A stretch of DNA of 64,000 nucleotides from assembly GCA_019096195.1 (NCBI GenBank), contig JAGTXK010000039.1, positions 124,001 through 188,000 on the forward strand. The letters are read 5' to 3'. The stretch comes from Boletus sp. NGJ. Taxonomy: Eukaryota; Basidiomycota; Agaricomycetes; Boletales; Boletaceae. How positions within the stretch are numbered: the stretch's first letter is position 1; every line of letters starts with the position of its first letter. The notes beneath the pieces were generated by a model. It was given only the letters and a program-made list of their open reading frames with translations. It ran no database searches and had not been told where the DNA came from. Position numbers and translations under genes: made by a program. This document shows positions 44,089-55,533 of the stretch, piece after piece.

Positions 44089-46422
44089 ATGGCTGCAGCG
44101 GCTGTATCGCTCGCCTGTCCACTTCGCCGCTCGACCCGGCTCGCCCACGCCCACTCTCACCCGCCCACCCGCCAGCACCACAGACTCAAGTCCCACCACC
44201 CACGCCATCCACCCAGACCCACCCCAGACCCTGAGCCTGACCAGGACTCCTCCTCCTCCGACCCCGAGAACGAGCTCACCCCCCGCGCCCTCCGCGCCCT
44301 CAAGCGTCAGCGACTCGCCCTCGACCCCGATGGCCTCCCCTTTTCTACCTGCTCCCGCCCGAAGAAGCGGCGGAAGCATCCCATACCCCTTCCCCCAAAG
44401 GTCAGTCGTCTGTCCACACCACACCACCACCTCACACCACCACCTCCCCAGCGCCTATGTTCCCCATCTTTGACGCCCATCCATTCCCAGACCATCGACG
44501 GGTAAGCCCACCCTCTCCGCTTGAATCCCCTCTCACTCGTGCCCACAGCCCGCACAGTACCGCCACCGCCAACCCAACGTCGCTTCTAGCAGACGAGAAT
44601 CCCCCCTCGTCGCTCGTCGCCCCTCTGACCACGCTTCATAATGGGCCGTCGATACCTCTTCACGATATACGCTCGGCTGCATCCAAACCCGAGCTTTCGA
44701 TACCCCTCCCCCCGCCTTCCGCAGAGCCATCGCACCCCATAGCGACACCCTCTAATCCCTCTTCGCCCGAGCCACTCACACCCCTCACACCCCTGACCCC
44801 TTCTCCCGAATCATCCCCATCTCTCCCCGGCCACGACCGACAACTCCTCCCGCTCTCCCCCCCGCACGATCCTCTCCCCCCTCCAGTATCTCTAGACACC
44901 CTCCAGATTCCAGATTCCACCCCATCTGCCTCGGGCACACTCACTACGGATTCTTTTACGCCCCCTCCATTATCTACGCCCCCCATATCGCTAAATCCCA
45001 CGCTCGATACCCTTATCCCATTCGAGGGCCTTCATCCGCCATTTGACCCCGAGTTATCGGTACAACCATCAACGCCACCCCAATTACAAGGTTTAGAGCT
45101 TCAAGACCAATTTCATTCATTTCCACCACCCCAGCTTTATGTACCTCCAAATCCTGTGTTTGTCCGTGATCGAGAAATCAATATATGGAAACTGGCTTGT
45201 CAAGAGCGGGTAGATTATTTGTGCGTCCGCTTCTTTTCGCCTCCTTTCTCGCTACTCCCCATTCCCCTTTGATCCGCTTTGCGTATATATTTAGATGATG
45301 TCATTTGCTAACTTGCCTCTCAGATTACGCCGCTATGGGATCGATTATATCAAGGCACTCGTCGAATCAGAAGCCCGCTCACAATCAACGTCATCCTCAT
45401 CAACACCACAGACCAAATTCCGTCTCTATACCCCCGCCAGCTACACCTATTCATCCTCCTCCTGGGGGTCCACCTCTGGTCCCCGCAAGGCATTCCCCGT
45501 CGATGAAGAGGGCGACGATCCGGATCCAGCTTGGCCCATGGATGATGCCGATTGGGTCGATGCCGATGTCGACATGGAAGACGAGGACGAGGACGACTAT
45601 GATGACGAGGACGATGCTGTGGACGGTGAGGCAGAGCGCGAAGGCGAGGCGACCCTGGAAGCTGTGCAGGGACTGGTCATTGCAGATGCTCCAAGCCAGC
45701 GTGACGCTGCGGTTGCCATGCAGGTCGACGACGCGGTCGAGGTGATGCAGGTGGATAGCCCAAGTCTGGACGGGCGGTTGGCGACAAAGGCACCTGTCAG
45801 CTCCGAGCCACAGGTCCCGCTACGTCCAGCATCCTCCGCGGCTGACCCGTCCCTACGTCCCTTGTCGCCTGTCCCCCATCCATACCCGTCGTCTCCACCT
45901 GTGACGCCACCCAGTCTTCCACCTCTTTCATCATTGCATGTCCCTCTACTATCCGAACCGCCCCGTGCTTTCATGGGCCGCGGGACTCCACCAGACCGGC
46001 AACGACTGATCGAGTGGAGTGGCTCTGGACGTTTTGCGACAAACGGCATGGGACCACCGCTCTACCTCTCGCCCGTCCCCCAACGCCACGCCAGCACCGA
46101 CGTGGGCATTGTTCCCATGTCCGTCGACGCGCCCATACATCCCTCGCCACCTCACCCCCAGCACGGCGAGTGGACGTCGTTTTTGTACTCGATGCTCGAA
46201 GGGGACGGTGTCGGTGTGGGCACGGGCGTGGGCAATGCCTCGCATGCTTCCGAACCGACGTGGTACGAGCTTGGTTTGGAATCCGTCCCTACGGTCGTCA
46301 CGGGGAACGCGCCGGAGCTCCCACTCTCTCACCCACACACGCACGGGCGGATGCCGGTCGTGGAGCAGGCCGTCGAGGAAGGGAACAACAGCTCGAGCAC
46401 GTTGCGATTTGCATTGGGTTAA
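44089..46422 (+). CDS. Proline/serine-rich protein with acidic block, unknown function
   Basis: Predicted 727 aa in three exons (44089-44501, 44549-45220, 45324-46422); the total is a multiple of three. The start MAAAAVSLACPLRRSTRLAH lies 50 bp after a long T run. The N-terminal part is rich in His, Pro and basic residues (RALKRQRLALD, RPKKRRKHPIP is nuclear-localisation-like), then comes a long Pro/Ser/Leu-rich stretch with repeats such as LTPLTPLTP. The only conserved-looking core is REINIWKLACQERVDYLLRR then YGIDYIKALVESEARSQ, formed across intron 2. An acidic block (DMEDEDEDDYDDEDDAVDGE) follows. Overall this looks like a disordered nuclear protein; no known domain is recognised. Confidence 0.7.
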
Positions 46423-47164
46423 GTTCCGCTCCCAGGTTAGGGTCATGGTATTTATAGAGCTATTATATCATGGATCTCGTCACCTTGTTTCTCTTCTTCG
46501 TCATCTGCCCTCACTACAGCTCTTCCGCTTGCCCCTCTGCCCTCTCATTGCTTGTGCTTTGCTCTGCTCTGCGCCTGCTCGTGCTCATGTGTCGTCGCTG
46601 GTCGTCGCTTCCGCTCTCCTGGTGAGCCTTATATCATCGCGGTCATATACCTCCATATCCATCTCGCTCCCCTCATCATCGTCGCACATATCACTGTGTT
46701 TTTGGAATTATAGTTTTCACATGCCATCGCCCATTCTCTCCTTTGGTATTAATGACACCTCCCTTGATTCGACGTCCGGAATCAACTCCATCACAACTAC
46801 TCGTGTAGCAATAGGATTAAAACGCCGACGACGGTTGTTTTTTCTCTTTACCTTTTGGTATCCCATTTCCATGCTATTCTTTCTCAGACGTTTCGTGGGA
46901 TTGGGTCGTGGGTTACGGTTCGAACCATTTTTTTCTACTGGATGTTTTTCATCCCTTTCCACTCGAACCTATAGGATAAAAGTCTGTTCTCCTTGTTGCC
47001 ATCTCCGTATTCCCTCGCACATTCCCCTCTGGTCTGTATACCTCTTTTTTTTTCGCCACGAAATGGAATGTTTTTCCCATTCTTTTTTCTTCTGTAAACA
47101 TGTAAAGAGCACCTTGAGGGTTTGGTGGTGGTACCCCCATAATATACATTCTATAGCTGCCACT
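46423..47164. other. Intergenic between convergent genes
   Basis: About 740 bp between the 3' ends of two convergent genes. It is T- and C-rich on the plus strand. The open frame across it on the plus strand runs antisense into the TPR-CHAT gene and is not a gene. Confidence 0.45.
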
Positions 47165-50100
47165 TCACGCCCCGATATGAATGAACACGATCCGCTGATC
47201 GATAGGGACGACGTCCTTGTCGACCGACTTGGACGCCCTGTTAAGCGCCCGCGCGGCCTGCGTACAGTCCAACTCGGCCCCGGGAGGAAACAAGTGCGAG
47301 TAAAACGCCCTCACCATGTGATGTGCCACCGCGTCGTCCACGGCCCACATCGTCCCGATGACGCTCCGGAACCCGGCGAATTGGGTCGCGGCGGCGAGAG
47401 AGAGGATTTCGTCTGGGGCGTTGTGATCGCCGACAGCTGTGTGGCATGCGGAAAGGAATGCGAATTCGCCTGCCACGTTCGTGCCCGTGCTCGTGCCTGC
47501 ACCTACACCCACGCCCACGCCCGTACCGACGCTGCGGACGACATCGAGCACCGTCACCGCCCGATCTCGCAACGCAAACGCAGAGTCAAACGGCTGTACG
47601 ACATCAGGATGACCATGACACGCGAGATGGGCCCACGCGTGCGTACCGAGCGCGGTGAGCGCTGCGTCAGCTGTGCTAGCGTCCCCCGAGAGTGCGAAAA
47701 AGGGCATCGTGCGCGGGAGGAGGGAGTGGACGAGGACGAGTTCAGAGTCGATGGTGAGGAGGGTGGGGGAGGTGGAGGTGGGTTTGGCTTGGCCGATCGC
47801 GATGAAGGCGGGTGGGGCCGAGGGTGAGGTCGAGGTCGATGGTCGATGACGTGCACGGATGAGCGCAGCTAGCGTTGGGGTGTACGAGGAGACGTACATG
47901 TTTGGGAGGTTGAGCGCGCCTGTGCGGTACGGCCCTGCCGCGTGCAGTGGGAGCGACGTCAGCTTCGAGGTGGGACACCACCAGATCCGTGCGCCGCGCG
48001 GTAGGAACGTGGTCAGCTCGTCGACGATCGGGCGGACGAGCGAGTCCCAGAGGGCGCGCAGGACCACCACGACCTGTCTCTCACGCGTCTTTTCCTCGCC
48101 GACTCGCGTCGTCGACTTTAGCATCCGATAAAACTCGGCGGAGAGCGTCGTCAGGTCTTTGAGCGTCGTGGAGGGGAGGGGGACGTGTCGCGGCGGAGCG
48201 TCGTGCAGGACGATGAGGGCGTCGCATCGCTGACGGTTGATGTTGACGAGGATCACGGGTCCGCCGAGCGCAGCACGCTGCAAGCCCTGGAACGAGGGAC
48301 GGTCCAGGAAGGACTGGAATCCCTCCTGTTGGCGGATGCGTGCGACGATGTCCTCTAATTCTTTGGACGACTGTCGGTATTGGCGCGTCGCTTTTTCTGT
48401 CGTCAACCGCGACGCCGTCAAGGCTGGCTGCGCAACGGTGCTCTGCGCTAGCTGAGCGCTCACCCGTTCAAAGTCGGACGCCAACGCGCATCCTGCGTCG
48501 CCGGTGGAACGCAGGGCGTCGAGGGGCGTGCGGCTCTGTGACATTTGCGACCACAACAACCCGCGTCCTTGCTCCGAGAGTTCGACCGCCAACTCCAGCT
48601 CGCCCTGCGCGATCGCACAGGCCGTGGCGTCCGTCGCCAGGGGGCTAGTGCGTATGTCCCAGCGTTTGTCCAAGAGGGCAGCGTGTCGACTTTTGATGGA
48701 CGCGGTCGTGAGCAGGTGTTGGTTGAGAGAGGCAAGGGCGGTCTGATAGGCGAGCAGTGCAGACGAGTGACGTCGCTTCTCAGCGTGTTCGACCCACTCG
48801 AGTGCCGCAGCAACGCTCGTGTAACTGTCCATGTGGGTGTACGGCGCAGCTTGTTCGTAATACCGGAAGCCGTCCTCCATAAAGCAGGAGGCTTGCAGCT
48901 GCGAAAGCTCGTATATGGACATGGACAACTTCGCAGCTTTGAAACACATGTCGTGGAACACCGGGCTGTCTTTTGAGAGTGTCTGCATGGTACGTTGGAG
49001 AAGGTTGACCGCGGCGTAAAGGTCCTTGATATTGCCACGGAGTTCTGCCCGTACGCGTAGCGCTTCCGCAAGATCTACGCATGTCAGTGGTTGATCATAG
49101 AACGAGGCTGGAAAATGGGCGAGAGCTTCTGTGAAGAAGACGATGGCGGCGTCGAGGCGTTGGAGACGATCGTGGTGACGTCCAAGCTTGACCAACGCAT
49201 TGCCATGGTGTCGGCACAAGGTCCCTCGAAAGAGGTGCTTGGGTGGCATTTGTTCCGCAGCAACACCAAAGAGCTCGACACATCGTTCCAGGTCCGCCAA
49301 ATCCTCTCGTTCGGTGTAACGGACGGACAATAACGTGGCGAGGGCGAATGGAACAAGGAATTCCTCATTGACGGCGGGGAGTGTGAGCGCACGAGTGACG
49401 CGCTCGATCGCCACATCCAAGTCACCCCCGCTCCTTTGGACTTGGAATCGCGCGAAGAGTGCACTGCCCAAGTTGACCAAGGACGCCTTGTAATCAGAGT
49501 GTCCGGGCGTAGGGGACAAAATTTCCTCCGCTTCGGTCAAGAGTACGATCGCTTCGTCCAGCGCGTCACCGGAATCCTGGTGATACTCGAAGCGCTCGCG
49601 CAGCGCGTTCCCGAGTTGATTGCAAACAGGGACGTAGTTAAAGTTACCACGTGTGCAGCTACGCTGGGCGACGCGATAAAACGCAATGGATTCGTCGAGG
49701 TCCTTTGGATCCGCACTAAGCTTGAAGCGCGCGGCGAGGGCGTTGCCAAACTGTAGGTGGGCAGGCACGTACTCTGCACGGCCTTTGGGGAGCGTTGGGA
49801 CGATTTCGCGGAATACAGCGATGGAGATGTCGATATCTGTCTCCTCTCGTCCATGCTGGAACTTTTGGAGGAACGCCTTGGCGCGATTGATCTTTAAGGC
49901 CACGAAGGCTGGCTCTGCTGGTCGCGTGGAAACCAAAGCACGATCGCAGTGATCGATGATGGTCTGACATTCCTCGATGTTTCCGGACCTATAGAAGCAA
50001 TCCAACAGAGTCGACGTCAGGTTTGCTACCGTTAACGGATAATTCGGCTCCTCTGGAGACGAAAGGGCCAACGCATCCTTGCACGTCGAGGCGGCGAAAC

Positions 50101-51394
50101 TGAGATCTTGCATGTCACCCTTGACATTGAACGACGCAGCAAGAGCACGGCCATACACGGAGAGCATGATGGGACGCCGGTGAAAACCTGGTTCGCACAA
50201 CTCAAGCGCAGAGGCAAGCTTCTCGATGGAGGAATCCAAGTCGGCAATGTTTCCTGCCGCATTGTAGTGGGCGAAAAGCGCGGTTCCGAGATTGAAAAGG
50301 GTGATGGGCCGGCCAGAAGATGTCGGGGGTAGAATGTCAGAAGACGTGGTCAGGTATTGGATTGCTTGATCGAGGTCTTCGATGCTCCCTAACAATGTGT
50401 AGCGTAACTGCAGGGCATCACCATAGTTATCGAGGAGCCGTGAATGGTCCAGATTAGGCACAGTGGAGTGTTCCATCGCTGTTTCATAACAGCCAATCGC
50501 CATCTCCATCTTTTGCACATCCTCTTGCGCTTGCTGCATAAATACAGCGCCGAGGCTCGTGAGATACAATAGATAGCCCTCCTGTCCTGGAGAGCGCAGC
50601 TGCAATGCGGACACGTAAAGATTGGCAGCGCTTTCCAGGTCCTGCAAATGACCGTCTACCTCGGATCTGAGAAACATCGCATCCGCGAGATTCCCCAAAA
50701 TGGAGTGTCTTGATGGATGACCAGGAGGGCGTAGGTCCAGACAGGACTGATAGTGCATCAGCGCTGTGTCTAGATCGGCCCTGTTTCTCGTTCTTGTGAA
50801 CCGTTCCTTCAACGCACTCGCAAAGTTATTGAGGAGTGCGTCCCGGTTGAGACTTTCAGGAGGGCAGGTTGATAGAGCAGTGGAGCTGGTTTCAACGATT
50901 CTATCGAGGTCCGCCACATCTCCATATCTCCAATATCGGTTGAGAAGACCACTGACAAGGCTTGCCACTGCTGGGAGGTAAAAAGACTGTTCTGGCGTGC
51001 ATGACTCCACAGCAGCCTCAAAGAAGCTGATGGCTTGCGTTAGGTCCCTTGCATCACCCCGAAGCTTGAAACGCTTAATGAGCGCATTTCCCATATTGCA
51101 TAGAGCTGCGACGTGAAAAAAATGGCGAGGAGGTGCCAAGTCGAGGACTTGCTTCGTCCGGGAAATGCCTTCATCGAGGTCGTTCGAATTTCCCGAGAGT
51201 GCAAAACGAGCCATGAGGTTGTTTGCGAATATGTTGAGAGCTGAAAAGTACTCTGCATCGTCTGGATCCAGCGATGCCAGTGCTTCTCTTGCGATTTCAA
51301 CCTTGTCAGGATTTTGGATCTGGGCTGCGACTTGGCTGTTACAATTAACCACTTGAGATACACAAGGCAGGCTCAACAAACAGGTGAAACGCAC
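47165..51394 (-). CDS. TPR-CHAT protein (tetratricopeptide repeats plus caspase-like CHAT protease)
   Basis: One uninterrupted frame of 1409 codons. Residues about 25-880 are a long array of TPR-like repeats of roughly 48-50 residues, each with a pattern such as LGNAL..RF...GD..DLD.AI. A linker is followed by a helical region (residues about 880-1090) and the C-terminal CHAT domain: WWCPTSKLTSLPLHAAGPY, MYVSSYTPTLAALIRAR, AWAHLACHGHPD with catalytic His about 1260, EFAFLSACHTAVGD with catalytic Cys 1317 (codon 47446-47444), and FAGFRSVIGTMWAVDD. CHAT domains are clan-CD proteases related to caspases and separase. The very N-terminus is uncertain: the first 16 codons contain a GTGCGT...CAAG pattern that could be an intron, so the true start may lie upstream of 51394. 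No NACHT or other NTPase domain is present. Confidence 0.9.
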   Translation of the reverse strand: MRFTCLLSLPCVSQVVNCNSQVAAQIQNPDKVEIAREALASLDPDDAEYFSALNIFANNLMARFALSGNSNDLDEGISRTKQVLDLAPPRHFFHVAALCNMGNALIKRFKLRGDARDLTQAISFFEAAVESCTPEQSFYLPAVASLVSGLLNRYWRYGDVADLDRIVETSSTALSTCPPESLNRDALLNNFASALKERFTRTRNRADLDTALMHYQSCLDLRPPGHPSRHSILGNLADAMFLRSEVDGHLQDLESAANLYVSALQLRSPGQEGYLLYLTSLGAVFMQQAQEDVQKMEMAIGCYETAMEHSTVPNLDHSRLLDNYGDALQLRYTLLGSIEDLDQAIQYLTTSSDILPPTSSGRPITLFNLGTALFAHYNAAGNIADLDSSIEKLASALELCEPGFHRRPIMLSVYGRALAASFNVKGDMQDLSFAASTCKDALALSSPEEPNYPLTVANLTSTLLDCFYRSGNIEECQTIIDHCDRALVSTRPAEPAFVALKINRAKAFLQKFQHGREETDIDISIAVFREIVPTLPKGRAEYVPAHLQFGNALAARFKLSADPKDLDESIAFYRVAQRSCTRGNFNYVPVCNQLGNALRERFEYHQDSGDALDEAIVLLTEAEEILSPTPGHSDYKASLVNLGSALFARFQVQRSGGDLDVAIERVTRALTLPAVNEEFLVPFALATLLSVRYTEREDLADLERCVELFGVAAEQMPPKHLFRGTLCRHHGNALVKLGRHHDRLQRLDAAIVFFTEALAHFPASFYDQPLTCVDLAEALRVRAELRGNIKDLYAAVNLLQRTMQTLSKDSPVFHDMCFKAAKLSMSIYELSQLQASCFMEDGFRYYEQAAPYTHMDSYTSVAAALEWVEHAEKRRHSSALLAYQTALASLNQHLLTTASIKSRHAALLDKRWDIRTSPLATDATACAIAQGELELAVELSEQGRGLLWSQMSQSRTPLDALRSTGDAGCALASDFERVSAQLAQSTVAQPALTASRLTTEKATRQYRQSSKELEDIVARIRQQEGFQSFLDRPSFQGLQRAALGGPVILVNINRQRCDALIVLHDAPPRHVPLPSTTLKDLTTLSAEFYRMLKSTTRVGEEKTRERQVVVVLRALWDSLVRPIVDELTTFLPRGARIWWCPTSKLTSLPLHAAGPYRTGALNLPNMYVSSYTPTLAALIRARHRPSTSTSPSAPPAFIAIGQAKPTSTSPTLLTIDSELVLVHSLLPRTMPFFALSGDASTADAALTALGTHAWAHLACHGHPDVVQPFDSAFALRDRAVTVLDVVRSVGTGVGVGVGAGTSTGTNVAGEFAFLSACHTAVGDHNAPDEILSLAAATQFAGFRSVIGTMWAVDDAVAHHMVRAFYSHLFPPGAELDCTQAARALNRASKSVDKDVVPIDQRIVFIHIGA

Positions 51395-51756
51395 CTTATC
51401 TCAACCATCACTCACGATGGATGAATGGCAACTTATTTGGGGGCACGCTACTTATCTCGCATTCGATATATATTATATGCGGACTTAACGAAAACGTTGT
51501 GATAACAAGGTGTTGCACAGCGCACGCGACAGGATGTGAACCGTACTGAGTCTACCATATGGATATTGGAACGCCTCGCAGACGAAGCATGCTTGTGCCA
51601 CGAGATATGAGTCGCCTCTAAGGTCAATGTGTCCTCTGCGGGATCGTGTTCTTCATTTAGCCAGAACACGTTCAAGGGATGCCTTGTTAATGTGTTCCCG
51701 GGGGGTGATGCAACAAGGGAAGGTCAACGGATGACTGGGCAAAGGATCGATTAGAG
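51395..51756. other. Intergenic, TPR-CHAT promoter and P450 copy 1 3' flank
   Basis: About 360 bp. From about 51652 the sequence is nearly identical to 55429 onward and belongs to the P450 duplication. Confidence 0.5.
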
Positions 51757-53840
51757 TCACAATCGAGATCGAGATTCTCCGAGTGCAACACACCGAGCAA
51801 TTCCATTCCTATATTTTACTTCAAACGTGATATCCTTCCCATCTGCATCCTTGGCAAGATTGAAATCGAGCGTCGCTAGCATCGTCACCATAGCACACCA
51901 TAAAGACGCGTCGGCGGCGTGTCGACCGGGACATATTCTCCTCCCAAAGCCAAAAACGAAGTCGGCTTTGTCGTCAGTTAAAATCCCTTCTGCATCTAAA
52001 AACCTCTCAGGGATGAACTTCTCTGCATCAGGGTACCGAGCTTCATCGCGGGTCATGGCCCTGAGTAAAATATAAACATTTCTACCCAGACAATATAAAA
52101 AACACCAATTGCATACCAAATATTTGCAAAGACAGTTGCTCCTATGGAATAAATGCCATTACGAGCACGTCTCATGAATACGTCTGAAATACCTTTGGGA
52201 ATGTAGAAACCGACGTAAATATCACTTTTTGTGGTGGCATGTGGAGCACCTTCAAGACCGTATCAGTAAAGCTGTTTGGAAAATCGAGTTCATGATCGCA
52301 CCAAGAGGAGCAGGAGGCTGCCATCTCCATGTTTCGCGCAAGATCGCGTCGATATATGGCAAGGACGATCTGTCATCAAATTCCGGTAACCTATCGGTCC
52401 CCACGATAGCGTCGATCTCCGCCTGTGCGCGTTTCCAGATCCGAGGATTCTTAACCATCGCATGCGTGAATGTCGTTAATAATGCACTTGACTGTGGGCT
52501 CTGTAAGTGTTGCATTCATTTCCCAGGAGGCACGACATACCGTCTCTACAGAACCTACGACCGAGCAGTTCGTTTAATCATTCACATGGACAGCTAGCGT
52601 GGCTGGAACCTACCTAAGAAAGCAGTCGAGGAAGTCTTTTTAAGAGCTTTTTCATACACCGAACGGTACGAGTCGTCGAATTCCTCCATGCGAGTGATAT
52701 GATCCGATACCATCGAGGGGTTAATATCTTCCTTGGATTCCTAAAACAATACAAAGTCATTCCCAGCCTGTTTCAGGCGGACGAGACTTACCATACGCCT
52801 CTGGACGTACCGGTATGGTGTCTCGATCATCTTGACACCCCACTCACGGGCCACCCTCGCCTCACGTTTGATCCAAGTCCCAGGAAGCCACTCGGGTATG
52901 TGCAACACTTTCAAAATGACGTCAAAAGGAGTTGTGCTTCAAGTGTACCCAAAGGTGCTCACAAAACGGGAATGCCTTGAGGAGGACTGCCTTCTCGGGC
53001 ATTAACGCCGGGAATGAAGCTTCAACAAAGTTGTTGATAATCGATACCATCTCGTCATTACGGGAGCTTGGTTCGTAGTCATATATGGAACACATCGTGA
53101 CCGCGGCAGCAAACCTGCAGGATTTTGAGGTTCCTGAAAGATGCCTCTAATCGATCAAAATTTTCTTACGTCGAATAGTGAGATATGTAGTCGATTGGAT
53201 TGTCCATCACATTCAAGATAATCTGGCGTGCCTTGCGGACTTGCATCGGATGAAAGTTGACAGCGGCGTCGGCGCAGAATGTCTGATGGAATATTCGCTG
53301 GCACAGCCTCCATTGTTCACCGTACTGCGCAAAAGCAAAGTTGGAATCGTGACCGTATCTGGAAGTGCATCAGTATGCACCTAGTCTATCACAGGACACC
53401 CCATTGCGTGGAAATTAGATGGATTCACTCACGGATCAACTGTTGCTATGAAAGGACGACTAGAGTACAACTGCGATCGTTTCTCGAGGAGGTCCGTCGC
53501 GACGGAGAGTGAGTTCAGGACCACGACATCCATATCCAACAGTCGGATGTACATTATATCACCTAAGAATTGTCAGAGTCATGCATTCCAGCTCCGTACC
53601 ACCGTACTCACCATACGTTTCCTGCCAGTTTGTATAAGTTCTGAAGGGTTCTTCCCTACTAACAGAGAGGGCATTTCCTAATAATGGTAGAGGGGTTGGG
53701 CCAGGGGGGAGACGATATCCCTTCCTCTCGATGCGATTCTGGATGAGCCGCCGAATCATGTCCACAGACACAACCGCAAATGGAACGAGCAGGGCCGCAA
53801 GTAGTGTAGTTGAAGTGGTCCATTCCATCCTTGCTGCCAT
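51757..53840 (-). CDS. Cytochrome P450 monooxygenase, copy 1
   Basis: A multi-exon microsomal P450. Exon 1 (53840-53612) encodes a membrane anchor (TLLAALLVPFAVVSVDMI) and the proline hinge LPPGPTPLPLLGN. Later exons give FAFAQYGEQWRLC.R (helix C region), a segment around the I helix, the K-helix ILRETWRWQPPAPLG (E-x-x-R), the PERF region IPERFLDAEG and the haem loop FGFGRRICPGRH with the ligand Cys. A 46-bp intron between PLG and APHATTKSDIYVGFYIPK hides what otherwise looks like a stop. The resemblance is to Agaricomycete P450s annotated as O-methylsterigmatocystin-oxidoreductase-like (CYP64-type clan); the substrate is unknown. I did not find an in-frame lesion in the exons checked, but not all exon limits were resolved. 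Confidence 0.82.
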
Positions 53841-55049
53841 GGGCTGTATTCAATAACAATCCACAGCCTAGGACAACACATCTTATAAGGGCCAACTGAG
53901 TTTCTGACGGTGAGAATGACCCGCGAAGATAAGAACTTAGCCCCCGGCTATCCACACTGCCGAGCTCGCCGAAGCGAGGAAGTGACCGCAGGGTGGCAAT
54001 TTATTGCGTAACCTGTGCTCATTGTTATAATCTAGTCGGGTTTCTCCGATCAAGTAGAGGTGGTATAGAGCGCCCCCTTCGTATCAGCGCCACGGTCATA
54101 GGTAGAAACTTCTCGTTTATCTAGATATGATGACAATGAGCATGTGGATATCATTGCCACTATCTAATGGGAGCAAACCTCAAACTCGTTTCGGCAATGT
54201 GTACATTCTTCGGTTCCTAGGCTGCATCCCGATCATGATCTATAATCCTTGGTGTCACCGTTCCGCTCTGTCGACATCGACGCTCGACGCTTAATTTCCC
54301 CTCACCGCGAGAGTGGGATATACAGCGTCAAGTACAATCCCAGACACGTGGAATTATCTATTCGATCAGATCCCGGGCGAGGACCAAGGCACGGATGATG
54401 CCACACTCGACAGATGCGCCGCAGAGACAGTCGATCGAGCTGAGGACGTTGCTGTTTGATAGGGAGTAAGGTGTAGATTCGGGGATGGGGTTGCGTGAAG
54501 TTATTGGTTGTCGCGTGCTTTTCGCTTTTCGTTCATCCCCTAAAAGCCCTAGAACCTTGTCAAGTAAGGTGATCTTGTCCAGTTCTGCGTCCGAGCCGAT
54601 AATTCCCCGGAGTCGACTTACCTACATGTGAGGTTCACAGCTAGCTGAGTCAGCATCATGCACACAAGGGAGATCAGTGTGCAAGCTGCTGTTTTTCATC
54701 CAACACGTTCGTAACAGCTATTCCGTCGAGCAATTGGTGTAGAGTTTTAGCTGTTCCCGTCAAGTCGAATGGTTGATCAGCCGCGTGTGATGAATGAAAA
54801 GATGAAGTTCAGTGAGTAAACAAGTTCGGAGTCCCAAACTAAAACGGTACTGGCGTCCATGACTTGAACGAGATGAATTATTTCAACGTCCTCGGATTAT
54901 GCCTCCGCGGAAACCCATTCATTTCCAGTCGTCACATCACTCGGAGTGGGCCAATCATTTTGAACGTCGCATGCATTAATGACGCCTATAAAATTCGACC
55001 GTCAATATCTCAGGTCAAGATCCAATTTTTGGGATGGTTTCCTCACAAG
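53841..55049. other. Intergenic, 5' flank of P450 copy 1 with extra 0.8 kb
   Basis: 53841-53926 is identical to 57640-57725; 53927-54185 is a diverged match to 57726-58030. About 54190-55035 has no counterpart near copy 2 and looks like an insertion of unrecognised sequence (no terminal repeats found). Confidence 0.5.
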
Positions 55050-55428
55050 AGATAGTATTCTCGCCGCTTCTGAAGCACGACCCAGATGCTGGCTCTCTCA
55101 AACTCATTGCAGCTTCCCTGCAGTGAGTGAAACACACGTTCCAAACTCGACCACTTTGTGACACTGGTACCCCTTCGCGTCTGGATGGTACAAGGACATT
55201 GAAGAATCAACGATATACGCCATCGTACCCAATGTATTTCTACACTACAATGCATGTCTCCGAAGTCTCGCTAGATTCCTTTTAAACGCTGTCATCTCGC
55301 GATCGTCGAGTTTACCTTCGCACAGCACCATACTGAATCTCGATACACACATGCCCCACATGCCCTCCCGCACCAAGCAGTTTGTACCGCGAGATACGAT
55401 CGAGTTGCCTCTCTGCGGGATTGTGTTC
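55050..55428 (-). pseudogene. 3'-end fragment of an F-box gene, duplicated with the P450
   Basis: 55050-55428 resembles 58055-58340, which includes the last part of the F-box gene (for example 55246-55380 and 58190-58330 share TTCTACACTACAA and TGAATCTCGATACACAC). Only the 3' tail is present and no frame is kept. It marks the right edge of the first duplicated unit. Confidence 0.7.
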
Positions 55429-55533
55429 TTCATTTAGCCAGAACACGTTCGAGGGATGCCTTGTTAATGTGTTCCCGGGGGGTGATGCAACAAGGGAAGG
55501 TCAACGGATGACTGGGCAAAGGATCGATTAGAG

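Noticed and set aside
46019-47827. Open frame of 602 codons on the plus strand
   Set aside because: It starts within the coding exon of the proline-rich protein in another frame and continues antisense through the CHAT domain; composition is that of a shadow frame in GC-rich sequence.
47165-51394. NLR-type immune receptor
   Set aside because: No NACHT or NB-ARC domain is present; the protein is TPR plus CHAT only.
52250-52310. Apparent stop codon in P450 copy 1 after the K helix
   Set aside because: A short GT-AG intron between PLG and APHATT removes it, and copy 2 has the same arrangement.
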